A stretch of DNA of 64,000 nucleotides from Cedecea neteri (GTDB taxonomy: Bacteria > Pseudomonadota > Gammaproteobacteria > Enterobacterales > Enterobacteriaceae), in contig NZ_CP009458.1 in assembly GCF_000758305.1 (NCBI RefSeq), forward strand, positions 1,488,001 to 1,552,000, read 5' to 3'. Of this stretch, positions 1 through 8,316 are shown one piece after another. Below the pieces are notes generated by a model, which made no database searches, was not told where the DNA came from, and saw only the letters and a list, made by a program, of their open reading frames with translations. The first letter of the stretch is position 1, and the number at the start of each line of letters is the position of its first letter. Position numbers and translations under genes: made by a program.

Positions 1-103
1 AAATTATTTCCCTCACGTAATTATAAAAACCGGTATTGCCATGATTACAACTAAACGGTGGCGGTCATAAAACCGGGTAATTTGAGTTAAGGAAAGATTT
101 TTT

Positions 104-2467
104 ATGCACACACAAACTATTTTTGAATTGAGTCAGGAAGCCGAGCGGCTTTTGCAATTAGCGTTGCAAAACCTTAACGCTTTAAAAGTCGCTCCGCTGG
201 CTTTGCAAAATGAACAAAATAGCGCTTTAGCGAACCCTGTGGCGACGGTACATCCATTGAAATTTAGCCCACGCGGCATCGAACTGCAGAAAGATATGCT
301 GCAAAACGAAAGGCGTAAAATAACCCAACATGAAATGGTTCTGGCGATTGTCGGCACCATGAAGGCGGGGAAGTCGACCACCATTAATGCCATTGTCGGT
401 ACGGAGGTTCTGCCAAACCGCAACCGGCCCATGACGGCGTTGCCGACGCTGATCCGCCACACGCCGGGCCAGCGCGAGCCGGTGCTGCATTTTCCCTATG
501 TGCAGCCGATAGAAAGCCTGATGGGGGAGTTGCAGGAGAAACTGCTGATCACCAGCCGGGAAGCGCTGGCGCGCAAGCTGGAAGTGGACCGGGATATGGA
601 GGCGCTCATCGCCCGGATCGCCAACGGCAAAGGCTTTGAGCGCCACTACCTTGGCGCGCAGCCTATTTTCCACTGCCTGAAGAGCCTGAACGATCTGGTG
701 CGTCTGTGCCGGGTGCTGGATGTGGCTTTCCCCTTCAAAGCCTATGCCGCTATTGAGCATGTGCCGGTCATTGAGGTGGAATTTGTGCATCTGGCCGGCC
801 TCAAAAATGGCCACGGCCAGCTGACGCTGCTGGACACGCCTGGACCGAACGAAGCGGGGCAGCCGCACCTGCAAAAGATGCTGAAAGAGCAGCTGGCGCA
901 GGCTTCCGCCGTGCTGGCGGTGATGGACTATACGCAGCTCAAGTCCATCTCCGACGAAGAAGTCCGCGAGGCGGTGCTCGGCGTCAGTAAATCGGTGCCG
1001 CTGTATGCGCTGGTGAACAAGTTCGATCAGAAGGATCGCAACGGCGACGATGCCGCTCAGGTGAAGGCGATGATCGCCGGGACGCTGATGAAGGACAGCA
1101 TCGCGCCGGAAAACGTGTTCCCGGTGTCGAGTATGTGGGGCTACCTTGCTAACCGCGCCCGCTATGAGCTGGCCACGCATGGCCGTTTACCCGATCCCGA
1201 AGAGCAGCGCTGGGTGCAGGATTTTGCGGAAGCGGCATTAGGTCGGCGCTGGCGCAGCGCGGATTTGGCCGATATTGAGCACCTGCGCCACGCGGCGGAT
1301 TTGCTGTGGGAAGACTCTATGTTTGAGTCACCGATTGAGACCATCCTGCATACTGCGCACGCTAACGCTTCTCTGTACACGCTGCGCGCGGCGTGCCACA
1401 AGCTGCTGGATTATGCCGAGGGTGCTGAGCGTTACCTGAGTTTCCGTTGCCAGGGGTTGCAGGTGGCTAACGACAGTTTGCAGGAGAATATTCGGCAACT
1501 GGAGCAGGATATTCAGCTGCTGCTGCAGACTCAGCAGTCGGTGAGCGCGGTGATTCAGCAGCAAGTCAGCGAGGCCCTCGCCGGCATAGGCGATTTTGTG
1601 CAGCGCTTTGAAACTCAGATTCATAGCGACCTGAAAACCTATTTCCGGGAAGGGCGGCTGGGCGCAGAGAAGCTGCATCCGCTATACCTTCATACCTTAA
1701 CGCGGAACGTGGATTTTTCGCCGGGCAGCGACAAGCTGATGGGCGAAGATGAAGCGACGGCCCGCACCCTGTTACACAAGGTTCGCGCGTCCAGCGAAAG
1801 CATTTTATTTGCCGCCCAGCAAACGCTTAGCGGGGAGCTTGGGGCGCTGCTCAGTAACCTTGAGGCGAGCCTGAGCTATACGCTGCAGTCGGCGTTGAAA
1901 CCTATTGAGCAGCGGGTGAGCGACGGCCTGAAAGTGGCGGGGTTCCGTGCCCAAATCAGCCTGCCTGCGTTCCAGGCCAGCCAGCTTAATTTTAATACCC
2001 ACTCGGCGTTCACCAACGTTATCGAAAACCAGGAAGTGGCTATGTCGGCAATGCAGCCGCAAAACGGGATGCGGGGCGTGCTGGCGCGCTGGCTAAACGG
2101 CGTGGACTGGGGCTGGGAAGATTACGCGGCCACCCATAGCCGCTACGTGATTGACCTGGAGAAGTTACAGCAAAAACTGCATGACCATGTGTCGACGTTC
2201 CTGGGCCAGATAAACCAGGCCATTACCGCGCAGGTGGATATTTCCGTCACGGCCGGGATGGCGACGTTTTTCGCTGATTTTGCCAGCGTATTGGATGCTA
2301 TTCACAGCAATTTACGCCAGAGTCTTTCCGCGAAGCAGCAGAACGACAGCGTGCTGTTTTCTCTCCAGAGCAAGCTGGAACAGAGTGTCAGAACGGCACG
2401 TTACATTCACGAGGATACCCGCCTGTTGCGCGATGATATCCAGACGCTTTTCTCAGCGGAGCAATGA
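104..2467 (+). CDS. crfC: Dynamin-like GTPase CrfC (YjdA), replication-fork clamp-binding protein
   Basis: The 787-residue protein closely matches E. coli CrfC, which binds the DNA polymerase clamp and keeps sister replication forks together. GTPase motifs are visible: P-loop GTMKAGKS at residues 84-91, DTPG at 244-247 and NKFD at 305-308. The C-terminal half is helical and glutamine-rich, as in dynamin-like stalks. The protein is about 45 residues longer than the E. coli version (742); extra sequence appears in the low-complexity stretch before the P-loop and in the central stalk. The start follows an AAGGA site. The stop overlaps the next gene by 4 nt, so the two are translationally coupled. 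Function is by homology. Confidence 0.92.
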   Translation: MHTQTIFELSQEAERLLQLALQNLNALKVAPLALQNEQNSALANPVATVHPLKFSPRGIELQKDMLQNERRKITQHEMVLAIVGTMKAGKSTTINAIVGTEVLPNRNRPMTALPTLIRHTPGQREPVLHFPYVQPIESLMGELQEKLLITSREALARKLEVDRDMEALIARIANGKGFERHYLGAQPIFHCLKSLNDLVRLCRVLDVAFPFKAYAAIEHVPVIEVEFVHLAGLKNGHGQLTLLDTPGPNEAGQPHLQKMLKEQLAQASAVLAVMDYTQLKSISDEEVREAVLGVSKSVPLYALVNKFDQKDRNGDDAAQVKAMIAGTLMKDSIAPENVFPVSSMWGYLANRARYELATHGRLPDPEEQRWVQDFAEAALGRRWRSADLADIEHLRHAADLLWEDSMFESPIETILHTAHANASLYTLRAACHKLLDYAEGAERYLSFRCQGLQVANDSLQENIRQLEQDIQLLLQTQQSVSAVIQQQVSEALAGIGDFVQRFETQIHSDLKTYFREGRLGAEKLHPLYLHTLTRNVDFSPGSDKLMGEDEATARTLLHKVRASSESILFAAQQTLSGELGALLSNLEASLSYTLQSALKPIEQRVSDGLKVAGFRAQISLPAFQASQLNFNTHSAFTNVIENQEVAMSAMQPQNGMRGVLARWLNGVDWGWEDYAATHSRYVIDLEKLQQKLHDHVSTFLGQINQAITAQVDISVTAGMATFFADFASVLDAIHSNLRQSLSAKQQNDSVLFSLQSKLEQSVRTARYIHEDTRLLRDDIQTLFSAEQ

Positions 2468-3342
2468 TGAGCAGTGTATTAATCGAAGGGCCAATAAGAA
2501 CCCTCAGCTGTCTTAGCGAAAAATTTGTCGTCGATTTTGCCATGGGGATTGATGTCGCCCGCCAGCCGTGGGGCAGCCCGCAAAGTCAGGCGTTTTATGA
2601 GCAGCTTTTGGCGCTGTTCGTCGTGGTGGCCCGGCGGCAGGCCGGGATAGCCGGAATACCGCCGCAGGACGAGCTTGACGCGTCGTTGATAAGCCTCGGC
2701 CAGCTGTCGGCAGACCTGGCCAAAAGCTACTTAGCCAACAGCCAGATAAGCGAGAGGATTGCCCAGCTAGAGCCGGTTTCTGCCCGCACGGCGCACCACT
2801 CAGCAGCGGCTCGTGAGCGGCTTCAGGCCCTGCGCGAGCACTTTTCTCAGCGGCTAACCCGGCTGGAAGAGGAGTTTCAGCACAGCGATCTTGTTCGCCA
2901 GGGCATGGTTCACAGCGAGCAGATTTTTTCCCGCTGGCGCAGCGGGCACTATTTTTCGTTCTCTCCGGCGGCGCGTTGCTACGTCGCGCTGGAAGAGCTG
3001 CGCTGGGGGACCTTTGGCGATGCTGTTCGTCTGGGGACGGCGGAACAGGCGGAGGCGTTGATTGAGCATGTGCGCAGTCTCGCCATCAGCCGCCTGGCGG
3101 AGGAAGTGAATGCTTCCCCTCGCACCCGGCACTATTTCCATGACTGGCTGGCGACGCCAACGTCACCGGGTTTGCTGGAGCATAAAGACGCTTTAACCTG
3201 GCTTGGCGACGGCTGCGACATCGAACGTCAGCCGATCTGTTACTCGGTCACCCAGAGCTGGCAGGGCGTGGCGCTGGGGATGCCGCGTATTTGTTCGGCC
3301 ATGCGCCTCGGCAGCGCGCTGGTCGACGAAGTTTTTGGCTAA
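2464..3342 (+). CDS. yjcZ: YjcZ family protein, partner gene of crfC
   Basis: The 292-residue product has the length and N-terminal pattern (SVLIEGP, then FVVDFA.GIDVARQPW) of E. coli YjcZ, a cytoplasmic protein of poorly defined role. There is no signal peptide or membrane segment. The middle (about residues 70-140) is helical and charged, probably coiled coil. The start overlaps the crfC stop (ATGA), which implies one operon and a shared task with the dynamin-like GTPase. It ends 14 bp from the convergent HxlR gene. Confidence 0.85.
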   Translation: MMSSVLIEGPIRTLSCLSEKFVVDFAMGIDVARQPWGSPQSQAFYEQLLALFVVVARRQAGIAGIPPQDELDASLISLGQLSADLAKSYLANSQISERIAQLEPVSARTAHHSAAARERLQALREHFSQRLTRLEEEFQHSDLVRQGMVHSEQIFSRWRSGHYFSFSPAARCYVALEELRWGTFGDAVRLGTAEQAEALIEHVRSLAISRLAEEVNASPRTRHYFHDWLATPTSPGLLEHKDALTWLGDGCDIERQPICYSVTQSWQGVALGMPRICSAMRLGSALVDEVFG

Positions 3343-3356
3343 CTGATTTAGCGTTC

Positions 3357-3716
3357 TCAGGGAAGAGATAGCTCCATCTCACCGGCATTCTCCCTCATCC
3401 ATTCGGCGAGTGAATCCAGCGTTGGGCGCAGAGACTTACCGAGCGCGGTGATCTGATATTCCACGCGCGGCGGGACTTCCGCAAAAACTTGCCTCACCAC
3501 CAGGCCGCGAGCTTCAAATTGACGAAGCTGGCGGGTGAGCTCTTTCTGCGTAATAGGGCTGACCGCCCGCTGCAGGTCGCTAAACCGCACCGGATCGTTG
3601 AGCAGGATCAGGCGGTACAGAATCGGAATGGCCCATTTGCCTGAAATAAGGTTCACAAAATTCACCATCGGGCAGTCGCTGCCCGCCGGTGGCAGGATTG
3701 AAAAATTTTTTGTCAT
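3357..3716 (-). CDS. HxlR-family winged-helix transcriptional regulator
   Basis: This 119-residue single-domain protein has the HxlR pattern: Cys15 in a DCPM segment, GKWAIPILYRL, then the helix-turn-helix (FSDLQRAV....TQKELTRQLRQFEARGLV) and wing (PPRVEYQIT.LGKSL). HxlR proteins often use the N-terminal Cys to sense electrophiles or redox stress and control a neighbouring oxidoreductase. The gene is divergent from the SDR gene at 3839, and an inverted repeat lies between them. The control of that gene is inferred. Confidence 0.9.
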   Translation of the reverse strand: MTKNFSILPPAGSDCPMVNFVNLISGKWAIPILYRLILLNDPVRFSDLQRAVSPITQKELTRQLRQFEARGLVVRQVFAEVPPRVEYQITALGKSLRPTLDSLAEWMRENAGEMELSLP

Positions 3717-3759
3717 GCTGGCTCCCGGTACACGCTAATGCGCCCTTTGTGGTTCGTTA

Positions 3760-3792
3760 GTATCCATTTGGTGCCTACTATCCAAAGGATAC
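3760..3792. promoter_or_regulatory. Inverted repeat, candidate HxlR operator
   Basis: GTATCCATTTGG (3760-3771) is answered by CCAAAGGATAC (3782-3792), an inverted repeat with one missing base and a 10-nt spacer. It sits in the 122-bp gap between the divergent HxlR and SDR genes, where an autoregulatory dimer would be expected to bind. That it is the operator is inferred. Confidence 0.6.
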
Positions 3793-3838
3793 TATAGCGG
3801 AAATAATGCCCTCACCAACCCTTTATTAGGACACGACG

Positions 3839-4582
3839 ATGGGCAGACTTGACGGCAAATACGCCTTGATAACCGGCGGCACCAGCGGCATTGGGCTTGA
3901 AACGGCGCGGCAGTTTATTGCCGAGGGCGCAACGGTGGCGATCACCGGGCGTAGCGAACAGGGGCTACAGGCAGCCAAAGAGGTTTTGGGCAATGTGCAC
4001 CTGATTAAAAGCGATGCGGGCGATATCGCCGGGCAGCGTGCGGTGGCGGCAGAGTTGAAGCAGCTCTGGCCAAGGCTGGATGTGCTCTACATCAATGCGG
4101 GGGATGTGACGCATCACTCGCTGGAAGACTGGGACGAACAGGCGTATGACCGGCTGATGAACATCAATCTCAAGGGCCCGTTCTTCCTGATTCAGGCGCT
4201 GCTCCCGCAGCTGGCTAACCCTTCTTCGGTGATTGTGTGCGGCTCGGTCAGCGCGCGTATCGGTCTGCCGCAGACCAACGCCTACGCCGCGAGCAAAGCA
4301 GGGATCCTTTCTCTGGCTCGTACGCTTTCCGGGGAGCTGCACCCGCGTGGGATTAGGGTGAACGGCCTGAGCCCAGGCCCGACGGAAACCCCGGCGCTGG
4401 GCAAACTGGGCAATGGCGTAGCCGCCGACACACTGCGGGAAGCGATCCGCGATCTTGTGCCGATTGGGCGTCTCGGCACGGTGCTGGAACTGGCAAAAGC
4501 CGCCGTGTTCCTGGCGTCTGACGAATCCGCCTTTGTGGTAGGCACGGACCTTTTGGTCGACGGTGGTGTGGGGAGTTTGTAG
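3839..4582 (+). CDS. SDR-family NAD(P)-dependent oxidoreductase
   Basis: A 247-residue classical short-chain dehydrogenase. The Rossmann motif GGTSGIG is at residues 13-19, NAG near 86-88, catalytic Ser near 136-138, and YAASK gives Tyr149 and Lys153. GRS after strand 2 (residues 37-39) suggests NADP(H) preference. It closely resembles SDRs paired with HxlR regulators that respond to quinones or aldehydes, but the substrate cannot be told from the sequence. It is probably a single-gene unit under the divergent HxlR regulator. Confidence 0.88.
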   Translation: MGRLDGKYALITGGTSGIGLETARQFIAEGATVAITGRSEQGLQAAKEVLGNVHLIKSDAGDIAGQRAVAAELKQLWPRLDVLYINAGDVTHHSLEDWDEQAYDRLMNINLKGPFFLIQALLPQLANPSSVIVCGSVSARIGLPQTNAYAASKAGILSLARTLSGELHPRGIRVNGLSPGPTETPALGKLGNGVAADTLREAIRDLVPIGRLGTVLELAKAAVFLASDESAFVVGTDLLVDGGVGSL

Positions 4583-4589
4583 TTTTTTA

Positions 4590-4823
4590 CCCTCACCCTA
4601 ACCCTCTCCCTGGAAGGGAGAGGGGATAAAAAAGCTGCTTTTCCATGTGGCTGTGGGGAGAGGGAATAGCCTACGTTCTCTGGCGCTTGTTTTCCCGCTC
4701 TCTCTGGAAGGGAGAGGGGATAAACAAAGCTGCCGTTCCCATGTGGCTGTGGAGAGGGAATAAACCTTGTTCTCTGGTACTTCTTTTCCCCCTCTCCCTC
4801 TGGGAGAGGGCCGGGGTGAGGGG
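4590..4823. repeat. GC-rich palindromic repeat element with internal 94-bp tandem duplication
   Basis: The element opens with CCCTCACCCTAACCCTCTCCC and closes with GGGAGAGGGCCGGGGTGAGG, so its ends are inverted repeats. Inside, a segment beginning TGGAAGGGAGAGGGGATAAA occurs at 4611 and again at 4705 with few differences, giving a tandem 94-bp period. The same terminal sequences occur at 8149, 11188 and 37140, and as a short form at 29930. The remaining 273 bp before the next gene (4824-5096) hold no gene or site I recognise. Confidence 0.8.
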
Positions 4824-5096
4824 ATGGCGCACGATTAAGATGAATTTCTGCCTGTGACCGCTGCACCATTCTCATCAATAAAACCGCGCTAAAAGACGAA
4901 CGCCACCAGAAAAGTAACATTCTTATCAGTCTGTTTATTATCACTTTTAATGTATTTCCTGGCGTTCATTAGTCAAAAGTACCAGCCGCTAAAAGCAAAT
5001 CTGTGCCGCCCCTCACTTGTGGCTTTTTTCACCGCTACCCAGAATATATTTGGCCGCATATCGCGGACACTGCATTGATTCTCTGAGGGAAAAGTG

Positions 5097-5411
5097 ATGA
5101 AAAAAATCTTCTTATGCTGTGCTGCGGGGATGTCCACCAGCATGTTAGTGGAAAGAATGAAGCAGTCCGCGCAAAGCCGTGATGTGGCGGTGGAAATTAC
5201 CGCCGTGCCGGTGTCCGATTTCGACCAGATTATCGATGAGGCCGACGTTATCCTCCTCGGGCCGCAGGTGAAATTTCAGCTGCAAAACCTCAGCGCGGCG
5301 GCGGCACCTCACGGCGTTCCGGTGGCGGCCATCGACATGATGCATTACGGCTCGATGCAGGGTGACAAGGTACTGGATCACGCGCTGTCGCTGCTGAAAA
5401 CTGCTAAATAG
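5097..5411 (+). CDS. PTS lactose/cellobiose-family IIB component
   Basis: A 104-residue cytoplasmic phosphocarrier resembling ChbB. The phospho-accepting cysteine is Cys8 in CCAAGMSTS, and the LLGPQV segment is typical of the family. I chose the ATG at 5097 over the in-frame GTG at 5094 because of its spacing from the GAGGGA site (5085-5090). It is the first gene of a IIB - GH1 - IIC operon, so it should pass phosphate to an incoming beta-glucoside. No IIA gene is adjacent, so IIA must come from elsewhere. Confidence 0.9.
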   Translation: MKKIFLCCAAGMSTSMLVERMKQSAQSRDVAVEITAVPVSDFDQIIDEADVILLGPQVKFQLQNLSAAAAPHGVPVAAIDMMHYGSMQGDKVLDHALSLLKTAK

Positions 5412-5419
5412 GGGGCTGT

Positions 5420-6826
5420 ATGAAATACCGCTTTCCTGAAAAATTTTGGTGGGGTACGGCGACCAGCGCCACGCAGTCGGAGGGGCGAGTTGAGGGCGAT
5501 GGCAAAGGCGATAATATCTGGGATTTCGCCTCGCATGAGTTTAATGGCCGTTTTTACAACGGCATCACCTCCGACGAAACCTCTACGTTTTATCAGCGCT
5601 GGCGGGAAGACATTCAGCTGGCGAAAAACATTGGTCTGAATTCATTCCGCACGTCGATCTCCTGGTCCCGCCTGATCCCCGACGGCGACGGAGAAGTTAA
5701 TCCTCAGGCCGTGCAGTTTTATAACGATGTGATTGACGAGCTGATCCGCCAGGGCATTGAGCCTTTTATCAATCTCTACCATTTTGATATGCCGATGGCA
5801 TTGCAGGCAAAAGGCGGGTTTGAAAACCGAGAAGTGGTGGATGCTTTCGCTCGTTACGCGGGAATTTGCTACCGCCTGTTCGGCGATCGGGTGCGCTACT
5901 GGTTTACCTTCAATGAGCCGCTTATTCCCGCCGAAGCGGGCTATCTGCATCCTCGCCATTACCCTTACGTGACGGATTTCCGTCGTGCGGCTCAGGTGCT
6001 GCACCACATTGTTATCGCCCACTGCAAAGCGGTTGCCGCCTGGCGCGAGCTGAATCTTGAGGGGCAGATTGGCATCATCATGGATGTCATTCCCGTCTAC
6101 CCGCGCAGCGACAGCCCGGAAGATTTGCGGGCAGCAGAAATGGCCGACCTGTTCTACACGCGCAGCATAAACGAACCGATGCTGCTTGGGCGCTACCCTG
6201 CCGAGCTGGTGGCGCTGCTGAAAGAATACGATGTGCTGCCAAAAATATTGCCAGGTGACTGCGAGCTGATTGCCGCGACCCACGTCGATTTACTGGGCAT
6301 CAACTATTATCGCCCGCGCCGGGTCAAAGCGCGTGAGACGCTGCTTGAGGAGCCACACGGTTTTGTGCCGGAGCGCTTTTTTGAAGAGTACGTGATGCCG
6401 GGGCGGCGGATGAATACCTCGCGCGGGATCGAGATTTACCCGCCTGCGCTGTACGACATCGCCATGCTGGTGAAAGAGCGTTACGGCAACCTGCCGTGGT
6501 TCGTCTCCGAGAACGGCATCGGCATTATGGACGAAGAGCATTTCATGGTGGACGGCGAAGTGCAGGACGATTACCGCATCGAGTTTCTTCAGGAACATTT
6601 GGCCTGGCTGCACAAAGCGATGGCGGAGGGCAGCCAGTGTCTGGGCTACCAGATGTGGACCTTCATCGACTGCTGGTCGTGGCAGAATGCCTATAAAAAC
6701 CGCTACGGCTTCTATCGGCTGGATTTAGCCACCCAGCAGCGTTCGCTGAAAAAGTCCGGGCGCTGGTTCAGTGCCGTGATTGAGCACAATGGTTTTGAGG
6801 AGGCTGACCATGTCGGGCTTCGATAA
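5420..6826 (+). CDS. 6-phospho-beta-glucosidase, glycoside hydrolase family 1
   Basis: This 468-residue GH1 enzyme should cleave the phosphorylated beta-glucoside delivered by the flanking PTS, giving glucose 6-phosphate and an aglycone or sugar. The acid/base is Glu166 in TFNEP and the nucleophile is Glu364 in SENG. The N-terminal FPEKFWWGTATSATQSEG is classical GH1. It begins 8 bp after the IIB stop and overlaps the IIC start. The exact substrate (cellobiose, arbutin, salicin or similar) is not determined. Confidence 0.92.
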   Translation: MKYRFPEKFWWGTATSATQSEGRVEGDGKGDNIWDFASHEFNGRFYNGITSDETSTFYQRWREDIQLAKNIGLNSFRTSISWSRLIPDGDGEVNPQAVQFYNDVIDELIRQGIEPFINLYHFDMPMALQAKGGFENREVVDAFARYAGICYRLFGDRVRYWFTFNEPLIPAEAGYLHPRHYPYVTDFRRAAQVLHHIVIAHCKAVAAWRELNLEGQIGIIMDVIPVYPRSDSPEDLRAAEMADLFYTRSINEPMLLGRYPAELVALLKEYDVLPKILPGDCELIAATHVDLLGINYYRPRRVKARETLLEEPHGFVPERFFEEYVMPGRRMNTSRGIEIYPPALYDIAMLVKERYGNLPWFVSENGIGIMDEEHFMVDGEVQDDYRIEFLQEHLAWLHKAMAEGSQCLGYQMWTFIDCWSWQNAYKNRYGFYRLDLATQQRSLKKSGRWFSAVIEHNGFEEADHVGLR

Positions 6827-8138
6827 GTTAGCTGAAAAGCTGATGCCGGTGGCGAACGCGATTGGCAACCAGCGGCATATGCAGGCGATTCGTAACGGGC
6901 TGATTTCGATTCTGCCGCTGACCATCGTCGGCTCTTTCTTCGTGATTTTGCTGAACATCCCGATTAAGGGCTACATGGATTTTATTGCGCCGTGGCGCGA
7001 TATGCTGGATGTGCCGTTCCGCTTTACCGTCGGGCTGATGTCGCTGTACGCCGCGTTTACCATTGGTTCGTTCCTCGGCAAAAGCTACAAGCTGAATGAC
7101 ATTACCAGCGGCCTGCTGGCGATGCTGGCGACGCTGCTGATGATTGTGCCGGTGAACATCAAGCAGGGCGTGACCGTGGCGGGCGAAGCGGTGGCGGGGC
7201 GCTACATCCCCATCACTTCGCTGAGTTCTCAGGGGCTGTTTGGCGCGATTATCTCTTCGCTGATTGCCATTGAGATTTACCGCTTTATCAAAGTCCGCAA
7301 CATCGAAATCAAAATGCCCGCGGGCGTGCCGCCGGTGGTCGCCAGCTCGTTTTCGGCGCTGTTCCCGACGCTTGCCGTGGTGCTGGTGTTCTGGATCCCT
7401 CGCCATTTTCTGAACATCGATATCAACGCCATCATCAGCTACATCATTATGCCGCTGAAGGGCTTTATGACCGGCACCAACCTGTTTGGCGGGATTGTGA
7501 CCCAGTTCTTTATCGACGTGTTCTGGGTGCTGGGGATCCACGGCCATGCCGTGATGGGGCCGCTGATCCGCCCGCTGTGGGATCAGGCCATTGTGCAGAA
7601 TATGGAGCTGTTCCAGTCCGGCGTGAGCGCCTATGAGCTGCCGAACATTTTCACCGAGCAGTTCTTCCAGTGGTATGCGCAGATGGGCGGCACCGGGTCA
7701 ACGCTTGCGCTGGTGGTGCTGTTTATTCGCTCCCGCGTTATCTACCTGAAGCAACTGGGCAAGCTGTCGTTTATCCCTGGGCTGTTTAACATCAATGAGC
7801 CAATGATTTTCGGTGCGCCGATCGTGATGAATCCGATCCTCGCGATCCCGTTTATTCTGGCACCGATGGTGAATACCGTGGTGGTGTATTTGTTCACCAT
7901 TAGCGGGCTGATCCCTCGGATGATGGTGAAGCCGCCGTTTACCGTTCCGGCGCCGCTCGGGGCGCTGATCACCACCAACTGGAACCTGATTGCCTGTGGG
8001 CTGGTGTTTATCTGCTTCTTTATTTCGCTGGCGATCTATTACCCGTTCTTTAAGGTGTATGAGAAGAAGATGCTGGAAACCGAGCTTCAGCAGAAGGAAG
8101 AAGAGGAGAGGGCTAAGGCGCTGGCTGAGGCTAAGTAA
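6810..8138 (+). CDS. PTS lactose/cellobiose-family IIC permease
   Basis: This 442-residue integral membrane protein has about ten hydrophobic segments and the CelB/ChbC-type features HGHAVMGPLIRPLWDQ and FNINEPMIFGAPIVMNP. The start at 6810 (MSGFDKLAEKLMPVANAIGNQ) follows GAGGAGG at 6797-6803 and lies within the end of the GH1 gene, so translation is coupled. It forms the sugar channel for the IIB at 5097. The charged tail (QQKEEEERAKALAEAK) is cytoplasmic. Confidence 0.92.
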   Translation: MSGFDKLAEKLMPVANAIGNQRHMQAIRNGLISILPLTIVGSFFVILLNIPIKGYMDFIAPWRDMLDVPFRFTVGLMSLYAAFTIGSFLGKSYKLNDITSGLLAMLATLLMIVPVNIKQGVTVAGEAVAGRYIPITSLSSQGLFGAIISSLIAIEIYRFIKVRNIEIKMPAGVPPVVASSFSALFPTLAVVLVFWIPRHFLNIDINAIISYIIMPLKGFMTGTNLFGGIVTQFFIDVFWVLGIHGHAVMGPLIRPLWDQAIVQNMELFQSGVSAYELPNIFTEQFFQWYAQMGGTGSTLALVVLFIRSRVIYLKQLGKLSFIPGLFNINEPMIFGAPIVMNPILAIPFILAPMVNTVVVYLFTISGLIPRMMVKPPFTVPAPLGALITTNWNLIACGLVFICFFISLAIYYPFFKVYEKKMLETELQQKEEEERAKALAEAK

Positions 8139-8148
8139 ATTTTCTGTG

Positions 8149-8311
8149 GCCCCTCAGCCCCTCACCCCGGCCTTCTCCCCAGAGAGGAGAGGGGGAATTC
8201 AAAACTGAGTGGTTTGTTACCCCTTCTTCCCAGACGGGTGAGGGGGAAGCAGGCAACTGAGAGCCTTTTTTATCCCCTCTCCCTTCCAGGGAGAGGGTTA
8301 GGGTGAGGGTA
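8149..8311. repeat. GC-rich palindromic repeat element
   Basis: It begins with CCCCTCAGCCCCTCACCCCG and ends with GGGAGAGGGTTAGGGTGAGG, the same inverted ends as the element at 4590. Internal short hairpins (CTTCTCCCC / GGAGAGGGGG) are present. It fills the gap between the convergent IIC gene and the minus-strand gene at 8317, and might act as a transcriptional or mRNA-stabilising boundary. Confidence 0.75.
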
Positions 8312-8316
8312 ACAAC

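Noticed and set aside
4282..4944. 220-codon minus-strand frame crossing the SDR gene and repeat element
   Set aside because: Its middle is translated repeat (PHPGPLPEGEGE-like), a common false gene over such repeats.
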